Source: a virus. Taken from it: a stretch of DNA of 31,051 nt. The DNA lies in the IMG/VR virus record IMGVR_UViG_3300000553_000205, positions 1 through 31,051 of that record; one strand, given 5' to 3'. The position numbers and the translations under genes are program-made. This document shows, in pieces, positions 1-8,653 of the stretch (positions within the stretch are counted from its first letter, which is position 1; the number at the start of each line of letters is the position of its first letter). The notes beneath the pieces are model-generated. The model searched no databases and was not told where the DNA came from. It worked only from the letters and a program-made list of their open reading frames with translations.

Positions 1-1
1 A

Positions 2-1585
2 AACGACATTGTGAATTTGGTATTAACCAATAGCCAGTATTTTTATGGGCAGACAAAAGATGCTGCCACACAAAAGAAAGTGTTAATAGATATCGGTGTA
101 TCAGAACGTGTTGCACAAGCCATTATTGACAATACTCCAATCAAATTTTGGAAAATTATACCCCGTGTTACCTTGGCAGACTTTGATGCCAGCCGTAACA
201 AATGGGGCAAGCTGGTTACTTTTTACATCAACAGCTATCTTGGATATCAAAAACGCGACTCGCGGCTGCCAGTTAGCCTACCCCCGGGAGCAGTCAAACG
301 TTACGATTGGCTTTACACTGGTAAAAATAAAAGTGTTGTAAATTTTGACATTGACTTCAACTGCCTTTACTACACTGGTGTCAACGGGGATCGTGGCAAC
401 GGATCAGCTGCTACCGGTCCTGCTCAAACTACAGACGAAGGCAAAAATAAAGATAAAAAAGACAACGAGACTTCAAAATCTGTTGATCAGCACACCAGCG
501 ACACCAACAGTGGTACCATGCAAACCACAGCAGGCGGCATTGTTCAGCGCAGTGATAGTCAAAACGCAGCCAGCGCATTACAAAGTATCTATACCAGCAG
601 TGCTGGCGACATGATCAACTTGAAGTTACAGATACTGGGTGATCCAGAATTCCTTAAACAAGATGATTTATTTTTGAACCCAACACAGGTTGATAAAGAT
701 GATCGCTATGCTGGCACTACTGGTAGTCTCAACATGGACAACGGTGAAATTTATTGTTGGGTCACTTTTAAAACTCCAAGCGATTTTAATGACAGCACAG
801 GCTTGTACGATCTTGACAGCAAAAACAAATACGTAGTCAGTGAATTTAGCGGCTACTATCGAGTGTTAAAAGTTGACAGCGAGTTTAGGAATGGCAAATT
901 TTTACAAACTCTTGAACTAGTTCGCTATCCCAAACAAGATCCAGTCAATAGACCGGCTGCTGATAAAACCGCATCAAAACGTGCCGGGCAAGAAGGTGCC
1001 ACAGCAGAACAGTTGGCATCACAAACCAGTAATCCAGCTATATCTGGATCAGACTTAGAAAAATCCACCGAGCCAGTGACACCAGATCAAACAGTTGCAG
1101 CAACAGAAGATGCCACTGTGGTCAACGTGGGCACTGCTACCGGAAGCGATCTTGATGCTGCTTATGCAGGTGATGTTCCAAACACCACCGAAGACGAACA
1201 ACTGGCCTCGGTGGCTGAGGCTCCCGAGGAAACACCCATCGATGAAGCAACCAGCGCGGACGGAAACACAGTGCCAGTTCAATCAACTGATGTCAAGGCT
1301 GCAAACGATGCAACCAATGCACAAGATGCTACAACTCAGATCACTGCATTGGCAAATGCCAATGACAGCTTGCGAGCACAAAACGAGGCTTTGAGCCAGC
1401 AGAATAGTGTGTTGGGCCAACAAGGCAATTTTGAACAAATACGTGCAAACAACGCAACCATTGCACAAAACAATGCCATACAAGCAGCCAACGGTGACCA
1501 GGCATTTGCACTGGCTGGAAAATACAAACTTGACATAGCAACCGGAACAAGAGTTGACGGCAGCACATACATCAAATTAGGATAA
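2..1585 (+). CDS. Probable baseplate hub-associated structural protein (5' partial)
   Basis: The frame is open through the left edge (codons N-D-I precede the GTG at 11), so the true start probably lies outside the window; the GTG at 11 cannot be excluded. Counting from that GTG, residues 1-125 are a compact conserved-looking N-terminal part. A charged low-complexity insert follows (about 126-190), then a second folded part (about 200-315) containing LKLQILGDPEF and FSGYYRVLKVDSEF. An acidic Ala/Thr/Glu-rich linker comes next, and then a short Gln/Asn-rich coiled-coil-like stretch (about 447-490). The gene ends 3 bases before the gp5-type spike gene. In T4 and in VgrG proteins the partner of gp5 is the gp27-type hub, so a hub or hub-adapter role is plausible, but this rests on position and not on a recognised signature. 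Confidence 0.7.
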   Translation, partial: NDIVNLVLTNSQYFYGQTKDAATQKKVLIDIGVSERVAQAIIDNTPIKFWKIIPRVTLADFDASRNKWGKLVTFYINSYLGYQKRDSRLPVSLPPGAVKRYDWLYTGKNKSVVNFDIDFNCLYYTGVNGDRGNGSAATGPAQTTDEGKNKDKKDNETSKSVDQHTSDTNSGTMQTTAGGIVQRSDSQNAASALQSIYTSSAGDMINLKLQILGDPEFLKQDDLFLNPTQVDKDDRYAGTTGSLNMDNGEIYCWVTFKTPSDFNDSTGLYDLDSKNKYVVSEFSGYYRVLKVDSEFRNGKFLQTLELVRYPKQDPVNRPAADKTASKRAGQEGATAEQLASQTSNPAISGSDLEKSTEPVTPDQTVAATEDATVVNVGTATGSDLDAAYAGDVPNTTEDEQLASVAEAPEETPIDEATSADGNTVPVQSTDVKAANDATNAQDATTQITALANANDSLRAQNEALSQQNSVLGQQGNFEQIRANNATIAQNNAIQAANGDQAFALAGKYKLDIATGTRVDGSTYIKLG

Positions 1586-1588
1586 CAA

Positions 1589-4500
1589 ATGGCACAGGAC
1601 AAGGTATCGGGCAGTAAAACGTCAAAACTCTATAATAGAGATGCAATTCCGGGTGTGAGATTTGACACAGCCACCATGTTGGGCATTGTCAAAGACAATA
1701 TCAGCCCTGCTAGAGATGGACGTCTACGTGTATGGATCCCGGACATGGGCGGTGATGAAACCAATCCCAGTTTTTGGCGCACAGTAAACTATGCCAGTCC
1801 CTACATGGGCACAACTTATCAACCTGCAACCAGCGTAAACAACAATTATACCGGAGTTGCTCACAGCTATGGCATGTGGATGACACCGCCCGACATTGGT
1901 AACCAAGTGCTGTGTACATTTGTCAACGGTGACCCTGAACGTGGCTTTTGGTTTGCTTGTGTGTCGGGAGTGCTCAGTAACTGGATGTTGCCCGCAATTG
2001 GATACAGCAAAAACATAGACAAAACCACAGTCAGTGCCGAACTCAAACCCAGCATACTGCCTGACACCAATGTGCCGCCGCAGGTGTTGCCCGTGGCTGA
2101 ATTCAATGAGAATTTCAACGGTACAGTCAATAGCACATTCTACACCAACAAAAAACCCATACACGAGTTCCAAGCCAACATTTTATTCAAACAGGGTCTA
2201 GATAGAGATCCTACCAGGGGTGCCATCAGCAGCAGCAGTCAACGTGAAACACCCAGTCATGTGTTTGGTATATCAACCCCGGGTCGTGCATTAACCAAAG
2301 ATCCAGCAGATGATCCAGGCTATGCTGCTCGAGTTGCAGCAGGTGGTATCACAGCAGATCAATACAGCGTTCCCACACGCAAAGGCGGACACACCTTTGT
2401 CATGGACGATGGTGATGTTGACGGCAAAGACAATTTAATTCGCCTGCGTACTGCCAACGGACATCAACTGTTAATGAACGATGATCAAAATGTGATCTAC
2501 ATTGCACACAAAGATGGGTCAAGTTGGGTCGAAATTGACGAGACTGGCGTCAAAGTCTACACAGCTGGTGACATGAGCATACGCAGCGAGGGCAATTTTA
2601 ACTTGCATGCCGACAAAGACATTAATATACAAAGTGGCGGTGCTATTAACATCGCCAGCGATACTTCTTTCACAGTCAACAGCGCCGCAGTCAAAGTGGG
2701 CGGCAGTGAGAGTGTATTGATTTATGGTGCCAAGACCAACATTGGTGCTGGCCAAATCACAGTCAGCAGCGACGGAAAACTAAACGTCAGCAGCGGTGGA
2801 GCAATGACCCTAAGTGGCACCACTATTGACATCAATGGCGGGTCAGGGGGCAACAGCATCAGTTACCCTGCATTGCAAAAAAACAAACTTGCAGACACCA
2901 CATTTGATGACAAGACAACAAAATTATGGTACAGTGTACCACAAAGCGTTGACAGTGTTGTGACAATACTGCCCAGCCACGAGCCTTGGACACGAACAGG
3001 TACTCCTGCTCCTACCACTAAATCAGTTACCAGCAGCATTTGTGCTCCTAAAACAGCTGGCACACCTGGCAGCTACTCGTTGCCTGCACCCAATGGCAAC
3101 AGCAAGGACAACGGCAAAGTCAAAGGCGTACCAACACCGTGGTCCACTGACACTGCTTTTATCAGCAAAGTACAATCAATTGCACAGACTTTGAACTGTA
3201 ACTATATTGATCTTCTAGCCTGTATGGCCAACGAGACAGGAGCCACCTTTGATCCAGGTATTGTCAACAGCATTGGTGCCACTGGGTTGATACAGTTCAT
3301 ACCTAGTACAGCCAAAGGCCTTGGAACAACTACAGATGCACTGAAAGAATTGAGCCGTGTGGACCAATTGGATTGGGTATTGAAGTTTTTCCAAAGTCTA
3401 GGATTAAACAAGAAAGCGCCCGCACCCAAACTGCAAGATCTTTATCTTTGTATCTATTGGCCCGCAGCAGTCGGTAAACCTGACGACTACATTGTCAACG
3501 CAGCGGACAGCAAACAAGCACAGCAAAATGCCGGCCTGCGCTCGGCTAACGGCAGTATCACTTGTGCGTCAGTGGGTGCAGCAGCCGCCAAATGGTTACC
3601 AATCATACAACAGGCTTTGGCCAACGCAGGCGTACAAAGTCAAGCAGCGCCTGCGGCACCTGCAGGTGCAATAACATCGGGCACAGGAACTCCAATTACA
3701 GATGGTAGTGGTAAACCCATCATGAGCGGGTCCGCAACCTCTAAAGATGTGGGTATTACCAATGCTGCGGGACAAACTATTGTGCAGCCAACTTGCCCTG
3801 CCGAGTATTTGGCAAAAACAACAACGTTTAATCCAAGCGGTAACTTCAATTCAACAACTCCAAACTTGAGTCAACAGCAGGCCAAGGCCATGATGGCAGA
3901 GTTGGGCTACTTTGAAAGTCAATTCAACTACAGCTATACCTCCAGTGACGGAACACGCATAGGAAAATATGCAGTAGATGCACAGTACTTGGCCGATGCT
4001 GGTTATATCAAACCTGATGCTATCAAACAATACGGCACAGCCACACTGAGCAAAACTGCCAGTTGGACTGGTAAAGATGGCATACAAAGTCAAGATGACT
4101 TTTTTACTAACCAAGTTGAACAAGACAACATACAATACAACGAATTTACCACCAACTATGCAGCGTTGATAGCCAGTGGCGGCATCATGGCCGACGATGA
4201 TGTTTGTACCGCGGCAGGCATGATGTTTGTTGCACATCAGATGCGTAGTGTGAAGACTGCAACTCTTTGGAGGAAAGACGGAGGAGTATTTGATTCACTG
4301 GCTCGTGATGGGGCAGTTTATTACAACCAAGGCCGTTATGCCATTGACGTATTGGCCGCTGGCGGCGCTGTAAGCAGTGTGGCACAAACAGCAGGACTAA
4401 GCGGCACAAATACCACTGGCATCAACCCTGACGATGTGTTTACTTTTGCTGCAAGTGGAACTGGAACACGAGCCGGATTTGATCAGCTTGGCGGTGATTT

Positions 4501-4834
4501 TAAAGACGCTGTACTCAAAATGGCACAAGATTTCAAAGCCAAAACAGGAGCCAAGATTGCTATTACTAGTGCTTATCGCAGCCCAGCAGATCAACAGGCA
4601 CTGATTGACCGCTGGCATGCCGCAGGCGGCGGTCCCAACATGCCCACAGCAGGTGGTATTACCACGCCTTCGCTCAAGAAGAGCGCACACAATGACGGTA
4701 TGGCCATCGACAGTGGACAAATGTCGTTGGTGGCAAGAACTGTTGAGTTATCCACATACGGACTGCGTTGGGGCGGCACATTCAGTAAGTCTGACCCGGT
4801 TCACATACAGTTGAACAACTTCCCTCTACAATAA
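1589..4834 (+). CDS. 5: gp5-like baseplate spike/hub with C-terminal cell-wall hydrolase domains
   Basis: This is the membrane-puncturing spike at the tail tip. Residues about 25-140 form the gp5/VgrG OB-fold (LGIVKDNISPARDGRLRVWI, then GNQVLCTFVNGDPERGFW). Residues about 265-430 form the triple beta-helix, starting RKGGHTFVMDDGD and running into short DMSIRSEG / DINIQSGG repeats. The T4 lysozyme insert between OB-fold and helix is absent. Wall-degrading domains instead follow the helix. An SLT/lysozyme-like domain covers about 517-650 (ACMANETGATFDP, candidate catalytic Glu549, then GATGLIQFIPSTA). A second, weaker lysozyme-like region covers about 765-925 (GYFESQFNY with Glu776, GKYAVDAQYLADAGYIK). 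An M15/VanY-like peptidase domain covers about 965-1075 (SAYRS; SAHNDGMAID; DPVHIQ; zinc ligands His1034, Asp1041, His1072). T4 gp5 has 575 residues against 1081 here. AGGA 6 bases before the ATG supports the start. The second lysozyme-like call is tentative. Confidence 0.9.
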   Translation: MAQDKVSGSKTSKLYNRDAIPGVRFDTATMLGIVKDNISPARDGRLRVWIPDMGGDETNPSFWRTVNYASPYMGTTYQPATSVNNNYTGVAHSYGMWMTPPDIGNQVLCTFVNGDPERGFWFACVSGVLSNWMLPAIGYSKNIDKTTVSAELKPSILPDTNVPPQVLPVAEFNENFNGTVNSTFYTNKKPIHEFQANILFKQGLDRDPTRGAISSSSQRETPSHVFGISTPGRALTKDPADDPGYAARVAAGGITADQYSVPTRKGGHTFVMDDGDVDGKDNLIRLRTANGHQLLMNDDQNVIYIAHKDGSSWVEIDETGVKVYTAGDMSIRSEGNFNLHADKDINIQSGGAINIASDTSFTVNSAAVKVGGSESVLIYGAKTNIGAGQITVSSDGKLNVSSGGAMTLSGTTIDINGGSGGNSISYPALQKNKLADTTFDDKTTKLWYSVPQSVDSVVTILPSHEPWTRTGTPAPTTKSVTSSICAPKTAGTPGSYSLPAPNGNSKDNGKVKGVPTPWSTDTAFISKVQSIAQTLNCNYIDLLACMANETGATFDPGIVNSIGATGLIQFIPSTAKGLGTTTDALKELSRVDQLDWVLKFFQSLGLNKKAPAPKLQDLYLCIYWPAAVGKPDDYIVNAADSKQAQQNAGLRSANGSITCASVGAAAAKWLPIIQQALANAGVQSQAAPAAPAGAITSGTGTPITDGSGKPIMSGSATSKDVGITNAAGQTIVQPTCPAEYLAKTTTFNPSGNFNSTTPNLSQQQAKAMMAELGYFESQFNYSYTSSDGTRIGKYAVDAQYLADAGYIKPDAIKQYGTATLSKTASWTGKDGIQSQDDFFTNQVEQDNIQYNEFTTNYAALIASGGIMADDDVCTAAGMMFVAHQMRSVKTATLWRKDGGVFDSLARDGAVYYNQGRYAIDVLAAGGAVSSVAQTAGLSGTNTTGINPDDVFTFAASGTGTRAGFDQLGGDFKDAVLKMAQDFKAKTGAKIAITSAYRSPADQQALIDRWHAAGGGPNMPTAGGITTPSLKKSAHNDGMAIDSGQMSLVARTVELSTYGLRWGGTFSKSDPVHIQLNNFPLQ

Positions 4835-4837
4835 ATA
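4830..4837 (+). promoter_or_regulatory. Late-promoter-like motif AATAAATA before gp25
   Basis: AATAAATA matches the T4-type late promoter core (TATAAATA; NATAAATA in cyanophages). It overlaps the stop codon of the spike gene and ends 4 bases before the gp25 ATG. A transcript from here would be nearly leaderless for gp25, so it may be a chance by-product of the stop codon. It is listed because the same motif recurs at other gene junctions. Confidence 0.3.
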
Positions 4838-4841
4838 CATT

Positions 4842-5228
4842 ATGGCAATACTATACAAAGGTTTTAGCACTATAAATCGCAGCAAAAAGTTTCGTGCTGT
4901 AGATATTGATTTGGTCAAGCAGGATCTGCTCAATCATTTTGGTATCCGCAAAGGCGAAAAACTCATGCAGCCAAACTTTGGCAGTATTATATGGAGCCTG
5001 TTGTTTGAACCGCTTACGGATCATGTCAACGATTTGATAGTCAATGACGTCAAAAACATCGTGGGTTATGATCCACGACTGGGACTGAAAAATATCACTA
5101 TAACTGGTCAAGAACACGGTATTCAAATTGAACTAGATCTTGTATTCATACCCACCAACCAGTCAACCACACTCAGCCTGAACTTTGATGCCAACAGCAG
5201 CAAGCTGACCACTAGAGGCGCTTATTAA
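4842..5228 (+). CDS. 25: gp25-like baseplate wedge protein (GPW/gp25 family)
   Basis: This wedge component joins the inner baseplate ring and sheath initiation site to gp6. The 128-residue product has the family's usual size (T4 gp25 has 132 residues) and signature: an N-terminal basic segment, KQDLLNHFGIRKGEKLMQP, then NFGSIIWSLLFEPL, then the DPRLGLKNITI strand. It starts 7 bases after the spike stop and precedes gp6, an order typical of aquatic T4-like phages but not of T4 itself, where gene 25 lies elsewhere. No good Shine-Dalgarno is visible; translational coupling to the spike gene is likely. Confidence 0.93.
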   Translation: MAILYKGFSTINRSKKFRAVDIDLVKQDLLNHFGIRKGEKLMQPNFGSIIWSLLFEPLTDHVNDLIVNDVKNIVGYDPRLGLKNITITGQEHGIQIELDLVFIPTNQSTTLSLNFDANSSKLTTRGAY

Positions 5229-5251
5229 TTAACTACGTAGATTTTGATTGT

Positions 5252-5259
5252 AATAAATA
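5252..5259 (+). promoter_or_regulatory. Late-promoter-like motif AATAAATA before gp6
   Basis: AATAAATA lies in the 52-base gap between gp25 and gp6, 21 bases before the gp6 ATG. That is a sensible distance for a late promoter with a leader of about 15 bases. TAAATAC at 5254-5260 pairs exactly with GTATTTA at 5273-5279 directly upstream of the ATG, giving a weak 7-base inverted repeat. No strong ribosome binding site is visible. Confidence 0.5.
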
Positions 5260-5280
5260 CACAATAACGGATGTATTTAG

Positions 5281-8200
5281 ATGTCAATCACTACTCGTCA
5301 GACCAACCTACTGGTAAACCAAGACTGGACACAGGTCTACCAAACTTTCAAACAAGCTGATTTCACCAGCTACGATTTTGAAACTCTACGCAAGACCATG
5401 ATCGATTACTTGCGTAACTACTATCCTGAAGATTTTAATGACTTCACTGAGTCAAGTGAATTTGTTGCCTTGATTGATCTTATCGCATTTTTGGGTCAAA
5501 GTTTGTCATTCCGTGCAGATATGAATGCCCGTGAAAACTTTTTTGACACAGCAGAACGTCGCGACAGTATCTTAAAATTAGCACGTCTAATCAGCTACAA
5601 TCCCAAACGCAATATTGGTGCCAGTGGCTACTTGAAGATTGACAGCTTGAACACCACAGAAAACCTATTTGACAGCAACGGCTTAAACTTAAGCAATCTG
5701 TTAATTTCGTGGAACGACACTGCCAACCCTGACTGGCAAGAACAGTTTACCACCATCTTAAATGCTGCCTTGATCAGCAATCAAGTGATTGGCAAACCTG
5801 GAAATACCAACACAGTAAACGGTATAGAAACTGACGAGTACAGTATTAACTTGACACCGGGTGTTATCCCACGCAGAACATTCAGCGCCATTGTTGAAAA
5901 CAGCAAAATTGACTTTGAGGCCGTGAGTGCATCCAGTGTGGGGCAATCTTACATCTACGAACCTTCCCCAGTACCGGCTGGCAAATTCAATATCTTGTAC
6001 CGAAATGATAATTTGGGCAACAACAGCATCAATACTGGATATTTTGTTTATTTCAAAGAGGGTACATTAAACACACAAGATTTTAACTTGAATCAAAGTT
6101 TGCCTAACCGTGTGGTCAGTGTCAATGTAAATAGCATCAATAACGATGATATTTGGTTATACCAATTGGATGTTACTGGCGCAGCATCAACACGTTGGTA
6201 CCAAGTGCCAGCAATTGCCGGTATCAATGTCATCTACAATCAAAGCAGCAATCGTAACTTATATCAAGTCAACAGCCGCAGCAATGACCAAATTGATCTA
6301 GTATTTGGTGACGGTGCATTTGCCAACATTCCACAAGGCATTTATAGACTATACTATAGAACCAGCAACGGGTTAAGCTACAAAGTTACCCCTGATGAAA
6401 TACAAAGTGTTACATTGAGCTTTCCTTATGTAAGTCGTAATAACAGTGTTGAAACATTAACCATGACTGTGAGTTTGAACTACACAGTATCAAACAGTCA
6501 GCCACGTGAGAGCATCGACGATATTCGTACCAAAGCACCTGCCAACTACTATACGCAGAATCGTATGATCACAGGCGAAGACTACAGCCTGTTCCCGTAT
6601 ACCAACTTTAGTACAATTTTGAAAGTCAAAGCAGTGAACCGCCAAAGCAGCGGAACCAGTCGCTTTTTGGATGTGCTTGATGTAACAGGCAAGTATAGTA
6701 GCACGAACATTTTTGGATCAGATGGCATACTGTACAGTCAAGCTCCTACCACCAGTACAACTTTTAGTTTTGTAACAGCAACAGACATTTACCAAGCCAT
6801 TTACAACACAGTGGCTCCTTTGGTAACAACCAAGCCAGTGTTGCAATACTACTATGCCAATTTCCCACGCTATTCACCTCCAGCGCTGACCTCATGGAGT
6901 CGTACCACTGCTGCATCGGGTAGCAGTACTGGATATTTTGTAAATAGCAGCAACCAATTGTTGCAAATTGGACTTGGGGTAAGCAACAATTTACAATATA
7001 TCACAACAGGTGCCATGGTGCGCTTCAATGCCGGCTCGGGCAAATACTTTGATGCACAACATCAAATTCAAACGGGCACAGCAACTTATCCTGGCGAACA
7101 CACCTATTTGTGGTCCAGCGTGGTGATTGCCAATGGTGGTTACAGTGTGCAACTGAGCCAAAATATTCCCACTGGTGCAGTACCTGACACAATTATTCCA
7201 GTGTTTAAGAACGCATTGCCCACAGGCACATTTACTACACAAGTGGTGCGTCTATTGCAAAGCTATCAAAACATTGGATTGAGCTACAACAACACCAAGC
7301 AAGCATGGCAAATTATATTGCCTCAAGATTTGAACTTGGGCGCTTTCAGTCTCACTAACCAGGGCGATACCACTGGTTCAGGACTGGACAGCAGTTGGCT
7401 AGTGGCATTTACCTACAACGGTATCAGTTACAATATTGCTCATCGCGGACTTGAGTATGTGTTTCAAAGTGCAGGTGAAACACGATTCTATTTTGATCCC
7501 GATGTCAAGACATTTGATAGTAAAACTGGATTGACAGTAAATGACCAAATTTCAGTACTGAAGACAAACAGTCAGCCCGACAGTGCCAATCCAATTGGAT
7601 TGGATCAACAGTGGTACATCTATAACAACGTGATCAATCCTGACGGATATGTGGACAATACACAGGTATTGGTAACTTTCCCAATGACCAATAATGATGG
7701 TATTCCTGACGATCCCGATCTGTTTACCAACATCATTGCACCCACAGTCAACTCAAACAAAAAATATGTATTCTTCCAACAGGTTACATCTGCAGATAAT
7801 TTCTTAACTACTATTCCTGTTGACAATACAACCATTGTAACTGCCTATACAACACAGAGTCAGATCAATGCCAACAGAACCAGTTACATTCCTGGGCAGA
7901 TATTTTATGCCACCAGTGAAAACGTGTTCTATCAGTACAACGGCAATTCAACCAATGTGTCAATGATCACCAACTACATTGCTGAAGTTGGACGCCAAGG
8001 CTTGCAGTTCCAATATCGCCACAGTAGCCCTAACGATCGTCGTATTGATCCTGCGCCCAACAACATCATGGACTTGTATATCTTGACCACACAGTACAGT
8101 GCAGACTATCTGTCCTGGATTCAAGACACTACAGGCACTGTAAAAGAGCCCAGCTTACCAACCAATGACGAGTTAAAAACTGAATACGGTAGTGGTTCAA

Positions 8201-8652
8201 CCAGCCTTGAAAACTTCAAAGCACTGAGCGATACTATTATTTACAACCCTGGCAAGTACAAGCCGTTGTTTGGAGCCAAAGCAGATCCAAGCCTACAGGC
8301 AACTTTCAAAGTTGTTAAAAACCCCAATGTCAATGTAAGCGATAATGACATCAAGAGTGGAGTTGTTGCTGCACTTAATGCGTATTTCAATACAGCAAAT
8401 TGGAACTTTGGGGATGTATTTTACTTCAGTGAACTCAGTACCTATTTGCACAACCAGCTGGCACCCAATGTGGCCAGCATTATTATTGTACCCAGCAGTA
8501 CTGATATTGCTTTTGGCAACTTGTTGCAAATCAACAGCAACCCAAACGAGATCATGGTCAGCGCTGCCACAGCAGATAATGTACAGATTATCAGCGCAAT
8601 CACAGCAGCACAAATTAATCAAACCCTAGCAGGATTGGGAATCGTAATTTAA
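5281..8652 (+). CDS. 6: gp6-like baseplate wedge protein (baseplate J-like)
   Basis: This is the wedge protein that forms the inner ring dimer of T4-like baseplates. The N-terminal 120 residues carry the family pattern: DFETLRKTMIDYLRNYYPED, FVALIDLIAFLGQSLSFRAD, MNARENFFDTAERRDSILKL. The central J-like region includes NQIDLVFGDGAFANIP and the ITGEDYSLFPYTNF segment. The C-terminus has VNVSDNDIKSGVVAALNAYF and FYFSELSTYLHNQLAPNVAS, which match the gp6 C-terminal dimerisation part. At 1123 residues it is much longer than T4 gp6 (660); the extra length is beta-rich sequence in about 430-950. The ATG at 5281 is preceded by a 52-base gap with a late-promoter-like motif, and the stop lies 1 base before the next gene. 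Confidence 0.92.
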   Translation: MSITTRQTNLLVNQDWTQVYQTFKQADFTSYDFETLRKTMIDYLRNYYPEDFNDFTESSEFVALIDLIAFLGQSLSFRADMNARENFFDTAERRDSILKLARLISYNPKRNIGASGYLKIDSLNTTENLFDSNGLNLSNLLISWNDTANPDWQEQFTTILNAALISNQVIGKPGNTNTVNGIETDEYSINLTPGVIPRRTFSAIVENSKIDFEAVSASSVGQSYIYEPSPVPAGKFNILYRNDNLGNNSINTGYFVYFKEGTLNTQDFNLNQSLPNRVVSVNVNSINNDDIWLYQLDVTGAASTRWYQVPAIAGINVIYNQSSNRNLYQVNSRSNDQIDLVFGDGAFANIPQGIYRLYYRTSNGLSYKVTPDEIQSVTLSFPYVSRNNSVETLTMTVSLNYTVSNSQPRESIDDIRTKAPANYYTQNRMITGEDYSLFPYTNFSTILKVKAVNRQSSGTSRFLDVLDVTGKYSSTNIFGSDGILYSQAPTTSTTFSFVTATDIYQAIYNTVAPLVTTKPVLQYYYANFPRYSPPALTSWSRTTAASGSSTGYFVNSSNQLLQIGLGVSNNLQYITTGAMVRFNAGSGKYFDAQHQIQTGTATYPGEHTYLWSSVVIANGGYSVQLSQNIPTGAVPDTIIPVFKNALPTGTFTTQVVRLLQSYQNIGLSYNNTKQAWQIILPQDLNLGAFSLTNQGDTTGSGLDSSWLVAFTYNGISYNIAHRGLEYVFQSAGETRFYFDPDVKTFDSKTGLTVNDQISVLKTNSQPDSANPIGLDQQWYIYNNVINPDGYVDNTQVLVTFPMTNNDGIPDDPDLFTNIIAPTVNSNKKYVFFQQVTSADNFLTTIPVDNTTIVTAYTTQSQINANRTSYIPGQIFYATSENVFYQYNGNSTNVSMITNYIAEVGRQGLQFQYRHSSPNDRRIDPAPNNIMDLYILTTQYSADYLSWIQDTTGTVKEPSLPTNDELKTEYGSGSTSLENFKALSDTIIYNPGKYKPLFGAKADPSLQATFKVVKNPNVNVSDNDIKSGVVAALNAYFNTANWNFGDVFYFSELSTYLHNQLAPNVASIIIVPSSTDIAFGNLLQINSNPNEIMVSAATADNVQIISAITAAQINQTLAGLGIVI

Positions 8653-8653
8653 T

